Of a DNA stretch of 64,000 bases, positions 18,531 to 26,158 are shown one piece after another (position 1 is the first letter of the stretch; each line of letters starts with the position of its first letter). The notes under the pieces were generated by a model that was not told the DNA's origin, ran no database searches, and saw only the letters and a program-made list of their open reading frames with translations. Both the position numbers and the translations under genes were made by a program. Source of the stretch: Brevibacillus fulvus (GTDB lineage Bacteria > Bacillota > Bacilli > Brevibacillales > Brevibacillaceae); the NCBI RefSeq assembly GCF_016908525.1, contig NZ_JAFBEB010000013.1, forward strand, positions 1 to 64,000, read 5' to 3'.

Positions 18531-18993
18531 ATGTTTCACTGTTGTACCAAGCCTTGGCGTTTCCTCGTGCCAGGGCTCTTTTTTCGTTGAGCAATTTTTT
18601 CAGTTTGTCCAGACTGCTGCTAAACTCGACGAGAATGGTATCGTTTTCGGTTGTATGCAACAGCAGCCAAGGCTTTCGCTCTCCTTGTTTGGGCATCACG
18701 ACAAACACATTCGTAATGTCTGCCTCCACGCTTTCTTTGGGAATCCGCATATGTTGCGGCGGAGCAAGCGGAATTTTGACGATCATCGCTTTGGCCAACG
18801 AGGGACTGATCTCCATCACTCTGCCCGTAATGCTGGCCAGCATCGCTTGCGCCGTTTGCTGAAACGCTGCGGAGTTGTTTATCGTTTGCACCACTCGCTC
18901 CTTATCCGTATCAAACAACTCTACCTGCTCAGCAGCTGTCCCTTGTTGCTGACCAAGATTCAGAAGCAAGCTCAAACAGACGATTAGCCACAT
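18517..18993 (-). CDS. Small secreted protein of unknown function
   Basis: A 158-residue protein I do not recognise. The first 21 residues (MWLIVCLSLLLNLGQQQGTAA) are a signal peptide or anchor. The remainder is soluble and alpha/beta-like, with KPWLLLHTTENDTILVEFS near residues 107-125. GAGGAGGT precedes the ATG at a good distance, which supports real translation. Its last four codons overlap the end of the CAP gene, and its 3' coding part contains the CAP gene's terminator. It is an isolated single gene on the minus strand. Confidence 0.65.
   Translation of the reverse strand: MWLIVCLSLLLNLGQQQGTAAEQVELFDTDKERVVQTINNSAAFQQTAQAMLASITGRVMEISPSLAKAMIVKIPLAPPQHMRIPKESVEADITNVFVVMPKQGERKPWLLLHTTENDTILVEFSSSLDKLKKLLNEKRALARGNAKAWYNSETFIVM
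18550..18585 (+). terminator. CAP gene terminator, lying inside the opposite gene
   Basis: Stem AGCCTTGGC / GCCAGGGCT (one G-U pair) followed by CTTTTTTCG, 20 bases after the CAP stop, within the coding sequence of the convergent 18517-18993 gene. Confidence 0.7.
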
Positions 18994-19055
18994 ACGCTGT
19001 CTACCTCCTCTATTTGGTTTAGTATGGCTGTCTGGTTACAGTTGCTATGCATAAG

Positions 19056-19093
19056 GGCAACAAAAAAAGCACTCCCCGTTGCGGGAGTGCTTT
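19056..19093 (-). terminator. Threonine aldolase terminator
   Basis: Minus strand AAAGCACTCCC / GGGAGTGCTTT hairpin followed by a run of T. Confidence 0.85.
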
Positions 19094-19112
19094 ACGCGCG
19101 GAAGTAAACGTC

Positions 19113-20147
19113 TTACAACGCTCGAATATCCTCGATCAGCTTTTCTACATTTTCTTTTTTCGTCGCCCAACTGGTGCAAAATCTCACCGCACTGTGGTTG
19201 TCATCGATTTTTTCCCAGAAGGAGAATGAATACGTTTTGCCGAGTTCCGTTAACACCTCATCCGGCAAAATCGGAAACTGCTGATTGGTGGTGGAATCGT
19301 AGCGCAAGGAAAATCCTTTTTGCACAAACGCTTCCCGAATCATCATCGCCATCTCGACGGCGTGACGGGAAAGTTCGCCGTACAGACCGTTCTCAAACAA
19401 AGTCTCAAACTGGATTCCCAACAATCTCCCTTTCGCCAACAATCCGCCCCGCTGCTTGATCATATAGCGGAAATCTTTTTTCAGGGCATCATTGGTGATT
19501 ACAACCGCTTCACCAAACAGAGCGCCAACCTTGGTGCCGCCGATATAGAACACGTCGCATAACCGGGCGATATCGGCCAGGGACAAATCGTTGCCTTTGG
19601 CCGCCAATCCATAACCTAACCGGGCACCATCCATAAACAAGGGCAACCCGCACTCACGGCAAACCTTGCTTAATGCTTCCAGTTCGGCTTTCGTATAAGT
19701 CGTTCCATTCTCGGTAGGATGGGAAATATAAACGAGGCCCGGCTGGACGATATGCTCGTGCGTCGCATCATTCCAGTGCGCGTCATACAGTTCTCTGACT
19801 TGTTCGGCGCGAATTTTGCCGTCGTCGCTTGGCAATGTCAGCACTTTATGGCCGGTCGCTTCAATCGCTCCTGTCTCATGAACTGCAATATGGCCGGTCG
19901 TGGCGGAAACAGCGCCTTGATATGGCCGCAAGATTGAGGCGATCACCGTCATATTCGTTTGCGTGCCGCCCACTAAAAAGTGAACATCGATGTCCTCTCG
20001 ATCACAAGCTTTTCGGATATACGCTCTCGCTTTCTCGCAATGTTCGTCTGTTCCGTAACCGGGAGTCTGCTCATAATTGGTATCCCACAAGCGTTGCAAA
20101 ATTCGCTCATGCGCGCCTTCCGTATAATCGTTTTCAAATCGTATCAT
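19113..20147 (-). CDS. Low-specificity L-threonine aldolase family, PLP-dependent
   Basis: A 344-residue fold-type I PLP enzyme that should split threonine or allo-threonine to glycine and acetaldehyde, or act as a related beta-eliminating lyase. Visible features: FLVGGTQTN (about 57-65, cofactor phosphate region), HIAVHETGAIEATGHK, the cofactor-binding Asp in FMDGARLGYG, and the Schiff-base lysine in YIGGTKVG. The N terminus IRFENDYTEGAHERIL matches the group of aldolases in Firmicutes. It is monocistronic and has its own terminator. The exact substrate within the family is uncertain. Confidence 0.88.
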   Translation of the reverse strand: MIRFENDYTEGAHERILQRLWDTNYEQTPGYGTDEHCEKARAYIRKACDREDIDVHFLVGGTQTNMTVIASILRPYQGAVSATTGHIAVHETGAIEATGHKVLTLPSDDGKIRAEQVRELYDAHWNDATHEHIVQPGLVYISHPTENGTTYTKAELEALSKVCRECGLPLFMDGARLGYGLAAKGNDLSLADIARLCDVFYIGGTKVGALFGEAVVITNDALKKDFRYMIKQRGGLLAKGRLLGIQFETLFENGLYGELSRHAVEMAMMIREAFVQKGFSLRYDSTTNQQFPILPDEVLTELGKTYSFSFWEKIDDNHSAVRFCTSWATKKENVEKLIEDIRAL

Positions 20148-20185
20148 TCTTTGATCCTCTCCAACCTATCCGATTTTTGATGGTA

Positions 20186-20227
20186 ACAGAAAAGATCGCC
20201 TTGCCCCTGTCGGGAAGAGCGATCTTG
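20186..20227 (-). terminator. Terminator of the tat operon
   Basis: Minus strand AAGATCGC / GCGATCTT outer stem with an inner CTTCCC / GGGGCAAG pairing, then TTTTCTGTT. Confidence 0.75.
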
Positions 20228-20264
20228 GCGATGGAGACTGCTCATATCCACACACTGCCTTGTC

Positions 20265-21038
20265 CTATACCGACTTGTTGCTGTCTGTTTCATACCGCTC
20301 CTGCCACGCGGCATCCTCCTGCAGTTGTTTCCGGTAGACAACCCGGGAAATCCAGACGCTCAGTTCATATAAGATAAACAAAGGTATGGTCACCAGCACA
20401 TCGCTCATAAAGTCCGGCGGTGTCAGCGTAATCGCGACAATCGCCAGCAAGAAATAAGAGATTCGGCGAATTTTGGCCAGCCGCATCGGATTTAACAGCC
20501 GCAGACGTGTCAGGAACATGACAATAATCGGCAGCTCAAACAAAAAACCGAAGGGAATGACCATATTAAACAGAAATCCAAAATATTGCGCAATCCCGTA
20601 AGTAGGATCCGCGCCAATCTCGGTGGTCACCCCGGCCATAAACTGGATCACCATCGGAAAAACCACATAATACCCAAACAAAATCCCGACGATAAACAGC
20701 AGGAACGCCGCCGGAATAAAGTATACGGTTGCTTTCCGTTCATTTTCCCGCAAACCGGGACTGACAAATCCCCATAGCTGAAAAAGCGCAAAAGGAACTG
20801 TCACGACCAGACTGATCAGAAAAGCAAACTGCATGTAGACCATCAAAGCGTCCGAAGGGTGAAATGATTTTAGCGGAACCCCTCCGGCCATCGGGTCGTG
20901 TTTCAAATATTCAATTACCGGTCCGGCAAAATAGACACCTGCGATCAATGCAATGATAAACAGTACGATAACCCAGATTAATCTGCGCCGCAGTTCTGCA
21001 AGATGTTCCACCAAGGTCATTTCTTTATGCTCCTGCAT
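20265..21038 (-). CDS. tatC: Sec-independent protein translocase TatC
   Basis: A 257-residue membrane protein with six predicted helices that recognises twin-arginine signal peptides. It starts MQEHKEMTLVEHLAELRRRL; the conserved cytoplasmic motif HLAELRRRL is at about 12-20. FVSPGLRENERK (about 90-101) and the periplasmic loop before GIAQYFGFLFNM follow the family pattern, and FMSDVLVTIPLFILYELS is the last helical hairpin. It lies 12 bases after tatA, forming a minimal two-component Tat system. Confidence 0.96.
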   Translation of the reverse strand: MQEHKEMTLVEHLAELRRRLIWVIVLFIIALIAGVYFAGPVIEYLKHDPMAGGVPLKSFHPSDALMVYMQFAFLISLVVTVPFALFQLWGFVSPGLRENERKATVYFIPAAFLLFIVGILFGYYVVFPMVIQFMAGVTTEIGADPTYGIAQYFGFLFNMVIPFGFLFELPIIVMFLTRLRLLNPMRLAKIRRISYFLLAIVAITLTPPDFMSDVLVTIPLFILYELSVWISRVVYRKQLQEDAAWQERYETDSNKSV

Positions 21039-21050
21039 ACAAGCCCACCC

Positions 21051-21413
21051 TTACCGATTTACACTGCCTTGCTCGTTTTGTTGTACCATCCGTTCCATTT
21101 CCAGTTTGTCGCGAATTTCTTTCTCCAGCCGCTCCCTCTCCAGCCGCTCCCGAATTTCCGCTTCCAGACGTTCGCGTACTTCCTGCTCGATTTTCGCCCG
21201 TTCCGCCGCAGGGATGTCGTCGCCGGCGGCCGGTTGCGCCGCGGCATCCTTGCTGCTCGCTTGTTCCTCCAAGGCAACGCTGCGGGCGGCGTTGCGAAAT
21301 TCCCGTACCGCCAGCCCGACGGTACGCCCCAATTCCGGCAATTTTTTGGGGCCAAACAAAACCAACGCAAGAATCAACAGCAAGATCATCCCGGGGAAAC
21401 CAATGTTATCCAT
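21051..21413 (-). CDS. tatA: Twin-arginine translocase subunit TatA/TatB
   Basis: A 120-residue protein with one N-terminal membrane helix (about 5-20), the FGPKKLPELGRTVG hinge (20-33) and an amphipathic helix. The C-terminal 50 residues are a highly charged predicted coiled coil with repeated RERLE/REKLE-type units. It is longer than most Firmicutes TatA (50-90 residues) and has the look of a TatB-like tail, so it may cover both roles. GGAGGGG ribosome site. It sits 18 bases after the molybdopterin-binding gene, so it shares that transcript. Confidence 0.93.
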   Translation of the reverse strand: MDNIGFPGMILLLILALVLFGPKKLPELGRTVGLAVREFRNAARSVALEEQASSKDAAAQPAAGDDIPAAERAKIEQEVRERLEAEIRERLERERLEKEIRDKLEMERMVQQNEQGSVNR

Positions 21414-21431
21414 CTCTAATCCCCTCCGCTC

Positions 21432-22433
21432 TCAAGATTTCCGCAGTCCGCCATAACCGAGGCGAGTCATGTCGGCGGCCTCGATTCGTTCGCCGGCCAA
21501 GATCCGCGGCAAAAAGACATCAAACGAAGTAAACGGCTCGTGCATGACCGCACCTGGCAAGCCCAGGACCGGCGTTTCCCCAAGGTAGCCGACGAGCAGC
21601 ATCGAACCGGGAAGCATCGGCGTGCCGTAGCGGACAATCTTCGCTCCCGCATCGGCAATCGCGCCGGGGGTTCGGTCATCAGGGTCAACAGACATCCCGC
21701 CCGTGACGAGAATCAGATCGACCTTTTGTTCGTGAAAAAACTTGATGTGCTGCTGGATCAACTCTTTGTCATCCGGCGCAAAGCGCTGTTCCACCACGAC
21801 CGAGCCCAAAGCCTCCACCTTCTTGCGGATGGCCGGGCCAAATTTATCCTCGATGCGGCCGGAAAATACTTCGCTGCCTGTTGTGACAAGGCCAATTTTC
21901 TTCGGAGCAAACGGAATGACCTCAACGATCGGTCCGTCGAAGCTGGCCGCCAATGCCTCCAGTTCGACAATCCGTTGCTCTTCCATGATTAAAGGAATAA
22001 TCCGGGTGGCCGCGACCGTCTCGCCCGCTTTGACCACCTGATCGCCAAATATCGTTGCCAGCGCAATGCCTTCCAACGCATTGACCGCATGGACGGCCGC
22101 TTCGTTGATCTTGGCCAAGCCGAGCCATTCCGCCTTCAGCGATACCTTGCCTTCATACGGCTCGGTCAGAGACAATCCCTTGCCCGCTACCGCCTTGGCA
22201 ATGCGGGTACCGGCCTCATCTTCATGGATGTGTCCGGGCGGCATGTCCAATATGTAGATGTGCTCCTTGCCAATGGACAACAATGGTTCAATATCTTCTT
22301 CCCGAATCACATGCCCCTTCTTGAACAGGCGGCCTTTAAATTCACCCGGCAAAATTTGCGTCATGTCATGGGGCAACACCATGCCGACCGCTTCGCGGAC
22401 AGGCACTTCCTTAAAATTCGGCTTCTTTACCAT
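21432..22433 (-). CDS. Molybdopterin-binding domain protein (MoeA/MoaB-like)
   Basis: A 333-residue protein with an N-terminal MoeA-like/SAF-type segment (EVPVREAVGMVLPHDMTQI) and a C-terminal MoCF_biosynth domain (about 175-315: GLVTTGSEVFSGRIED, LVTGGMSVDPDDRTP, GLPGAVMHEPFTSFD). It probably handles molybdopterin during cofactor synthesis or insertion. It is shorter than true MoeA (about 400 residues) and lacks a clear domain IV. It overlaps mogA by seven bases. Confidence 0.8.
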   Translation of the reverse strand: MVKKPNFKEVPVREAVGMVLPHDMTQILPGEFKGRLFKKGHVIREEDIEPLLSIGKEHIYILDMPPGHIHEDEAGTRIAKAVAGKGLSLTEPYEGKVSLKAEWLGLAKINEAAVHAVNALEGIALATIFGDQVVKAGETVAATRIIPLIMEEQRIVELEALAASFDGPIVEVIPFAPKKIGLVTTGSEVFSGRIEDKFGPAIRKKVEALGSVVVEQRFAPDDKELIQQHIKFFHEQKVDLILVTGGMSVDPDDRTPGAIADAGAKIVRYGTPMLPGSMLLVGYLGETPVLGLPGAVMHEPFTSFDVFLPRILAGERIEAADMTRLGYGGLRKS

Positions 22434-22939
22434 CCGCGTCCCCCCCAGCCTTCATCGGCATATTCTGTTCCTTGCAAAATATGCAAAGCATCGGGAAGCA
22501 TATCGGCAATCGCATTGAAGCAGATTTCTACCCCTTTCGGATTGCCTGGCAGATTGACAATCAAACAATTCCCCCGTGTACCGGCAACCGCTCGGGTCAA
22601 CATAGCGCGGCGGGATTGCTGCAGGCCAGCCCGGCGCATTTCTTCGGCCAGTCCGGGAACAGGCCGATCAATAACCCACTCCGTTACTTCCGGCGTCACA
22701 TCGCGCGGACTCAAACCCGTTCCGCCCGTTGTAATCAGCAAATCGCATTTTTCGCGGTCGACCAGTTCAATCATATGTTCCTTTAATTCTTCCATATCGT
22801 CCGTCACCCGGCGATAGATGGCTACCTCCACCTTCAGCCAATCCTGTACCAATCGACGAATGATCGGGATTCGATCGTCCACCCGATCACCTTTGGCAAT
22901 GGAATCGCTGGCTGACAAGACCCCTACTTTCCAGTTCAT
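22427..22939 (-). CDS. Molybdopterin adenylyltransferase-type protein (MogA/MoaB family)
   Basis: A 170-residue MoCF_biosynth protein that should bind and adenylylate molybdopterin before molybdate insertion. Motifs: GVLSASDSIAKGDRVD (6-21), the catalytic loop LLITTGGTGLSPRDVTPE (about 67-84), and NLPGNPKGVEICF (about 127-139). GGGGAGG ribosome site. It is first of a tightly packed set mogA - moeA-like - tatA - tatC, which links molybdenum cofactor with Tat export. MoaB would be the alternative name. Confidence 0.88.
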   Translation of the reverse strand: MNWKVGVLSASDSIAKGDRVDDRIPIIRRLVQDWLKVEVAIYRRVTDDMEELKEHMIELVDREKCDLLITTGGTGLSPRDVTPEVTEWVIDRPVPGLAEEMRRAGLQQSRRAMLTRAVAGTRGNCLIVNLPGNPKGVEICFNAIADMLPDALHILQGTEYADEGWGGRGW

Positions 22940-23014
22940 CCTGAAAATCCTCCCCTCTCCATCAGCATAAATGGGACAACCGCTTTGGCGAATTCCTTCT
23001 ATGTCTAAGTCACG

Positions 23015-23605
23015 TTATCCACCTGCAAATGGTCCCCACGTACGACTATCCGTGACAACATAATCAAGTGCAACATCGTGCACTTCCCGCGGTACCCGCT
23101 TGACGACTTGCAGCGAGTAGCCATATCCGATCAAAAGCGGCTTTCGCTGCAAACCGGCGATAAACCGGTCGTAATAGCCACCGCCGTAGCCGAGCCGGGC
23201 GCCCGCCTGATCAAAGGCGACACCGGGAAGCACTACTGCCTCCAATTCTACCAGATTTGCCGCCGGGCACAAAACAGGATCCGGTTCGTAAATTCCGTAC
23301 GCTCCTCTTCGCAGCGCTGAAGCTCCCTGGTATACATAGGGAACCATTTTTTTCGCCGTCGGATCGGTTACGGGCAGCCATACGGTTTGACCGCGCTGCA
23401 TGGCCCGCTCGATAAACGGCAGCGTGTCGATCTCCTGTCGAAACGGGTAAAACAGCATGATGGTTCGGCAAGCGGCAAGCGGTTTTAGCGCAAGCAATCT
23501 TTCAGCAGCAAGAGATGAGGCACACGCCCGTTCATCCGGCAACAGGGAAGACAATTCCGCCAGTTTCTGTTTGCGCAGCTCTGCTTTTGCTTCGACTCGA
23601 TCCAT
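23015..23605 (-). CDS. 5-formyltetrahydrofolate cyclo-ligase
   Basis: A 196-residue enzyme (MTHFS, YqgN/YgfA family) that converts 5-formyl-THF to 5,10-methenyl-THF with ATP. Visible motifs: KAELRKQKL near the start, FRQEIDTLPFIERAM (about 60-74), PGVAFDQAGARLGYGGGYYDRF (about 128-149, the folate/ATP site), and GYGYSLQ. ATG 23605 is chosen because AAGGTGATAGGG precedes it and it gives the usual length; an earlier in-frame ATG adds 24 unlike residues. It is 75 bases upstream of mogA and possibly co-transcribed. Confidence 0.92.
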   Translation of the reverse strand: MDRVEAKAELRKQKLAELSSLLPDERACASSLAAERLLALKPLAACRTIMLFYPFRQEIDTLPFIERAMQRGQTVWLPVTDPTAKKMVPYVYQGASALRRGAYGIYEPDPVLCPAANLVELEAVVLPGVAFDQAGARLGYGGGYYDRFIAGLQRKPLLIGYGYSLQVVKRVPREVHDVALDYVVTDSRTWGPFAGG

Positions 23606-23677
23606 CCCTATCACCTTTTTCCCCAAAAATAAAACAATGTTTCCAAGAATGCTCCGTGTGAAACACGTCCTTCTCAC

Positions 23678-23706
23678 TTGTCCCTACCCTGTGCTTACGA
23701 TACACT
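23678..23706 (+). promoter_or_regulatory. ydiF promoter
   Basis: -35 TTGTCC (23678-23683), 17-base spacer, -10 TACACT (23701-23706), 30 bases before the ABC-F start. Confidence 0.55.
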
Positions 23707-23736
23707 GAAATGAAGAGAATCTCTTGAGGTGAAACC

Positions 23737-25665
23737 ATGATTTTACTGCAAGCGGAAAACATCCAAAAAGCATACGGTGTTGAAGTTATTTTACAAGATA
23801 TTTCCCTTCAGATACAAACAGGCGAACGAGTTGGTCTGGTCGGTGTAAACGGCGCCGGCAAATCAACGTTGCTGAAAATATTGGCGGGGGAACTCAGCTA
23901 CGATTCCGGCGCGATTCGTATCCCCAAAGACGTGACCATTGGCTATCTCGCTCAGGACAGCGGGCTGGAATCTGAACAAACGATCTGGAATGAAATGCTC
24001 TCCGTCTTCAGCCATTTGCAGCAGGAGGAACAAGAACTGCGCAAATTGGAAGCGAAAATGGGCGAAGCGGATGTGCTGGCCAATGAAAAGCTGTTCCAGC
24101 AAATCACCGAGGATTACTCCCGGCGTATGGAAGCTTTTAAGGAAAAAGGCGGGTACAGCTACGAGGCGAGCATTCGCGGAGTGCTGCACGGCTTGCGCTT
24201 TGCCGATTTGGACTACCAGACGCCGATTCACGTGCTGAGCGGCGGGCAAAAGACAAGGCTGGCCCTGGCAAAATTGCTGTTGCAAGAGCCGACGCTCTTA
24301 TTGCTCGACGAACCGACCAACTATTTGGACATCGAAACATTGACGTGGTTGGAAAATTATTTGCAGAACTACCCGGGGGCGATTTTGGTTGTATCCCACG
24401 ATCGCTATTTTCTTGATCGGCTGGTTACGGTAGTGTATGAGATCGAACGAACCCGCGCCACTCGTTATCCCGGCAACTACAGTCATTTTCTCGATTTGAA
24501 AGCGGAAAAGCTGGAGCAAGAGCTGAAGCGGTTTGACAAGCAGCAGGAGGAGATCGCCAAACTGGAGGATTTTATCGCCCGCAATCTGGCGCGCGCCTCG
24601 ACAACAAAACGCGCGCAAAGCCGCCGCAAGACGTTGGAAAAAATGGAGCGGCTGGAGAAGCCAATCGCACAGCAAAAGTCGGCCAATTTTTCGTTTGATA
24701 TTGTCAAAATGAGCGGCAATGTCGTGTTGAAAGTAAATCAGCTGAGCGTAGGGTATGCCGGAAAACCGCTGTCCCGCAATCTTCTGTTTGAGCTTGAACG
24801 GGAAGAACGGGTGGCGCTGGTCGGCCCCAACGGGATCGGCAAATCGACTTTGTTAAAAACGATCGTCGGCGAACTTGCCCCCTTGAGCGGTTCGTTCCAG
24901 CTCGGCAGCAATGTTTCCATCGGCTACTATGACCAGGAGCACCGCAATTTGCATGAAAACAAGACCGTTTTAACGGAGATTTGGGATGACTACCCCAATA
25001 TGTTGGAACGGGATGTACGCACGCTGTTGGGGAATTTTCTGTTCAGCGGCGATGATGTGCAAAAACGCATCCACGAATTGTCCGGCGGGGAACGGGCGCG
25101 TGTCTCCCTGGCCAAGCTGATGTTGAAGCAAGCCAACTTCTTGATCTTTGACGAACCGACCAACCATCTGGATATTTACAGCAAAGAAGTATTGGAAAAC
25201 GCGCTGGTCGATTATCCGGGGACCATTTTGTTTGTGTCCCACGACCGCTATTTTCTCAATCGTATTGCTTCGCGCGTGCTGGAACTGTCTCCCGAAGGAG
25301 TCACCAGTTACTTGGGCAATTATGATTATTACGTCGACAAAAAACAGGAACTGGCGGAATTGGCAGCGGAACAGGCCAGCCAAGTGAAAAAGGCGGGTAC
25401 AGCTGCCGTGCAGCCAGACAAGTCTTCTTATGAACTGGACAAAGAAGCCAAACGCCGCGAACGGCAACGCTTGCGGCGGATTGAGGAGATTGAAGCTGCT
25501 ATCCAGCAACGGGAACAGGCTATCCAACAGTGGGAAGAGGAGCTTTGTCTCCCGGAAATTTACAGCGACCATTTGCAAGCCAAAGAGCGAAATGATGCCA
25601 TCGAGCAAGCGAAAGCAGAGATTGACGCATTGTATATCGAATGGAGCGAGTTGTCGGAGGCTTAA
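23737..25665 (+). CDS. ydiF: ABC-F family ATPase, YdiF-like
   Basis: A 642-residue soluble protein with two ABC domains and no membrane segments. ABC-F proteins act at the ribosome E site. Domain 1 has GVNGAGKST (37-45), LSGGQKTRLALAKLL and LLLLDEPTNYLD. A charged linker (about 245-320) with ARASTTKRAQSRRKTLEKM is the P-site tRNA interaction region. Domain 2 has GPNGIGKST, LSGGERARVSLAKLM and LIFDEPTNHLD. A C-terminal coiled coil spans about 570-640. Position next to tsaD matches B. subtilis ydiF. Resistance, ribosome rescue or assembly roles cannot be told apart. Confidence 0.93.
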   Translation: MILLQAENIQKAYGVEVILQDISLQIQTGERVGLVGVNGAGKSTLLKILAGELSYDSGAIRIPKDVTIGYLAQDSGLESEQTIWNEMLSVFSHLQQEEQELRKLEAKMGEADVLANEKLFQQITEDYSRRMEAFKEKGGYSYEASIRGVLHGLRFADLDYQTPIHVLSGGQKTRLALAKLLLQEPTLLLLDEPTNYLDIETLTWLENYLQNYPGAILVVSHDRYFLDRLVTVVYEIERTRATRYPGNYSHFLDLKAEKLEQELKRFDKQQEEIAKLEDFIARNLARASTTKRAQSRRKTLEKMERLEKPIAQQKSANFSFDIVKMSGNVVLKVNQLSVGYAGKPLSRNLLFELEREERVALVGPNGIGKSTLLKTIVGELAPLSGSFQLGSNVSIGYYDQEHRNLHENKTVLTEIWDDYPNMLERDVRTLLGNFLFSGDDVQKRIHELSGGERARVSLAKLMLKQANFLIFDEPTNHLDIYSKEVLENALVDYPGTILFVSHDRYFLNRIASRVLELSPEGVTSYLGNYDYYVDKKQELAELAAEQASQVKKAGTAAVQPDKSSYELDKEAKRRERQRLRRIEEIEAAIQQREQAIQQWEEELCLPEIYSDHLQAKERNDAIEQAKAEIDALYIEWSELSEA

Positions 25666-25671
25666 TCCGGG

Positions 25672-25686
25672 GCGAATCCGATTCGC
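25672..25686. repeat. Perfect palindrome after ydiF
   Basis: GCGAATCCGATTCGC, seven bases each side of a central C, seven bases after the ydiF stop. No T-tract follows. It could be a mRNA 3' hairpin. Confidence 0.4.
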
Positions 25687-25791
25687 ATCCAATCATCCCC
25701 CACCACCCCATCGCCCGCTATTGAGCTGGACTGTGCAAGTCGCATCTTGAGCATCTCGGTCGTCCGGGCACCATCAACAGGTATGCCTGCC

Positions 25792-25835
25792 AAAAAAGAC
25801 TCCTTTCTTCAACCGAAAGGAGTCTTTTTTTCTGC
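25792..25835 (+). terminator. ydiF terminator
   Basis: AAAAAAGACTCCTTTC / GAAAGGAGTCTTTTTTT, a strong near-perfect hairpin that could also work on the minus strand. Confidence 0.88.
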
Positions 25836-25875
25836 TGTATGGTCAGGAGCAACAAGCTCGGCAAATCCCGAAAAG

Positions 25876-26070
25876 TTATCCACATGTGGATACAACGGAG
25901 TCACCAAAACAACGGTGTTTCCGCTATTTTTATCAACAGGTTTATCCACAAATTCCACAACTTTTCCCACAAGTAAAGGCGTGACAAAACAACAATTTGT
26001 TATAGTTATCACCATAATTCACAATGTGCTTGTGAGTTATTCCATCGGGTTATCCATAGGTTGTGGAAAA
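25876..26070. promoter_or_regulatory. DnaA-box cluster between ydiF and tsaD
   Basis: Two perfect TTATCCACA boxes (25876-25884 and 25942-25950). Eight-of-nine matches are GTATCCACA on the minus strand (25893-25885, abutting the first box tail to tail), TTATCAACA (25930-25938), TTATCCATA (26050-26058) and TTTTCCACA on the minus strand (26070-26062). Weaker boxes occur at 25963, 26006 and 26015. The 475-base gap holds no gene. As I recall, B. subtilis has a DnaA-box cluster in the same gcp-ydiF interval that titrates DnaA to restrain initiation. Confidence 0.85.
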
Positions 26071-26121
26071 GTGTTTTTCTCCAAAACGCCCAATGAAGCG
26101 AGGCAAACCGGGTATTGTGCA

Positions 26122-26158
26122 TGACAAAAACCTCTTCCCGTTATTGCAGGGAAGAGGT
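26122..26158 (-). terminator. tsaD operon terminator overlapping the stop codon
   Basis: Minus strand ACCTCTTCCC (26158-26149) / GGGAAGAGGT (26139-26130) then TTTTGTC. The tsaD TAA (26143-26141) sits in the loop. Confidence 0.85.

Noticed and set aside
22089-22817. 242-codon plus-strand frame opposite the molybdopterin genes
   Set aside because: No ribosome site, no domain, fully antisense to two conserved genes.
25666-26140. Chromosomal origin (oriC)
   Set aside because: Many DnaA boxes are present, but dnaA, dnaN, gyrB or recF are absent and neighbours are ydiF and tsaD. A DnaA-titration cluster fits better.
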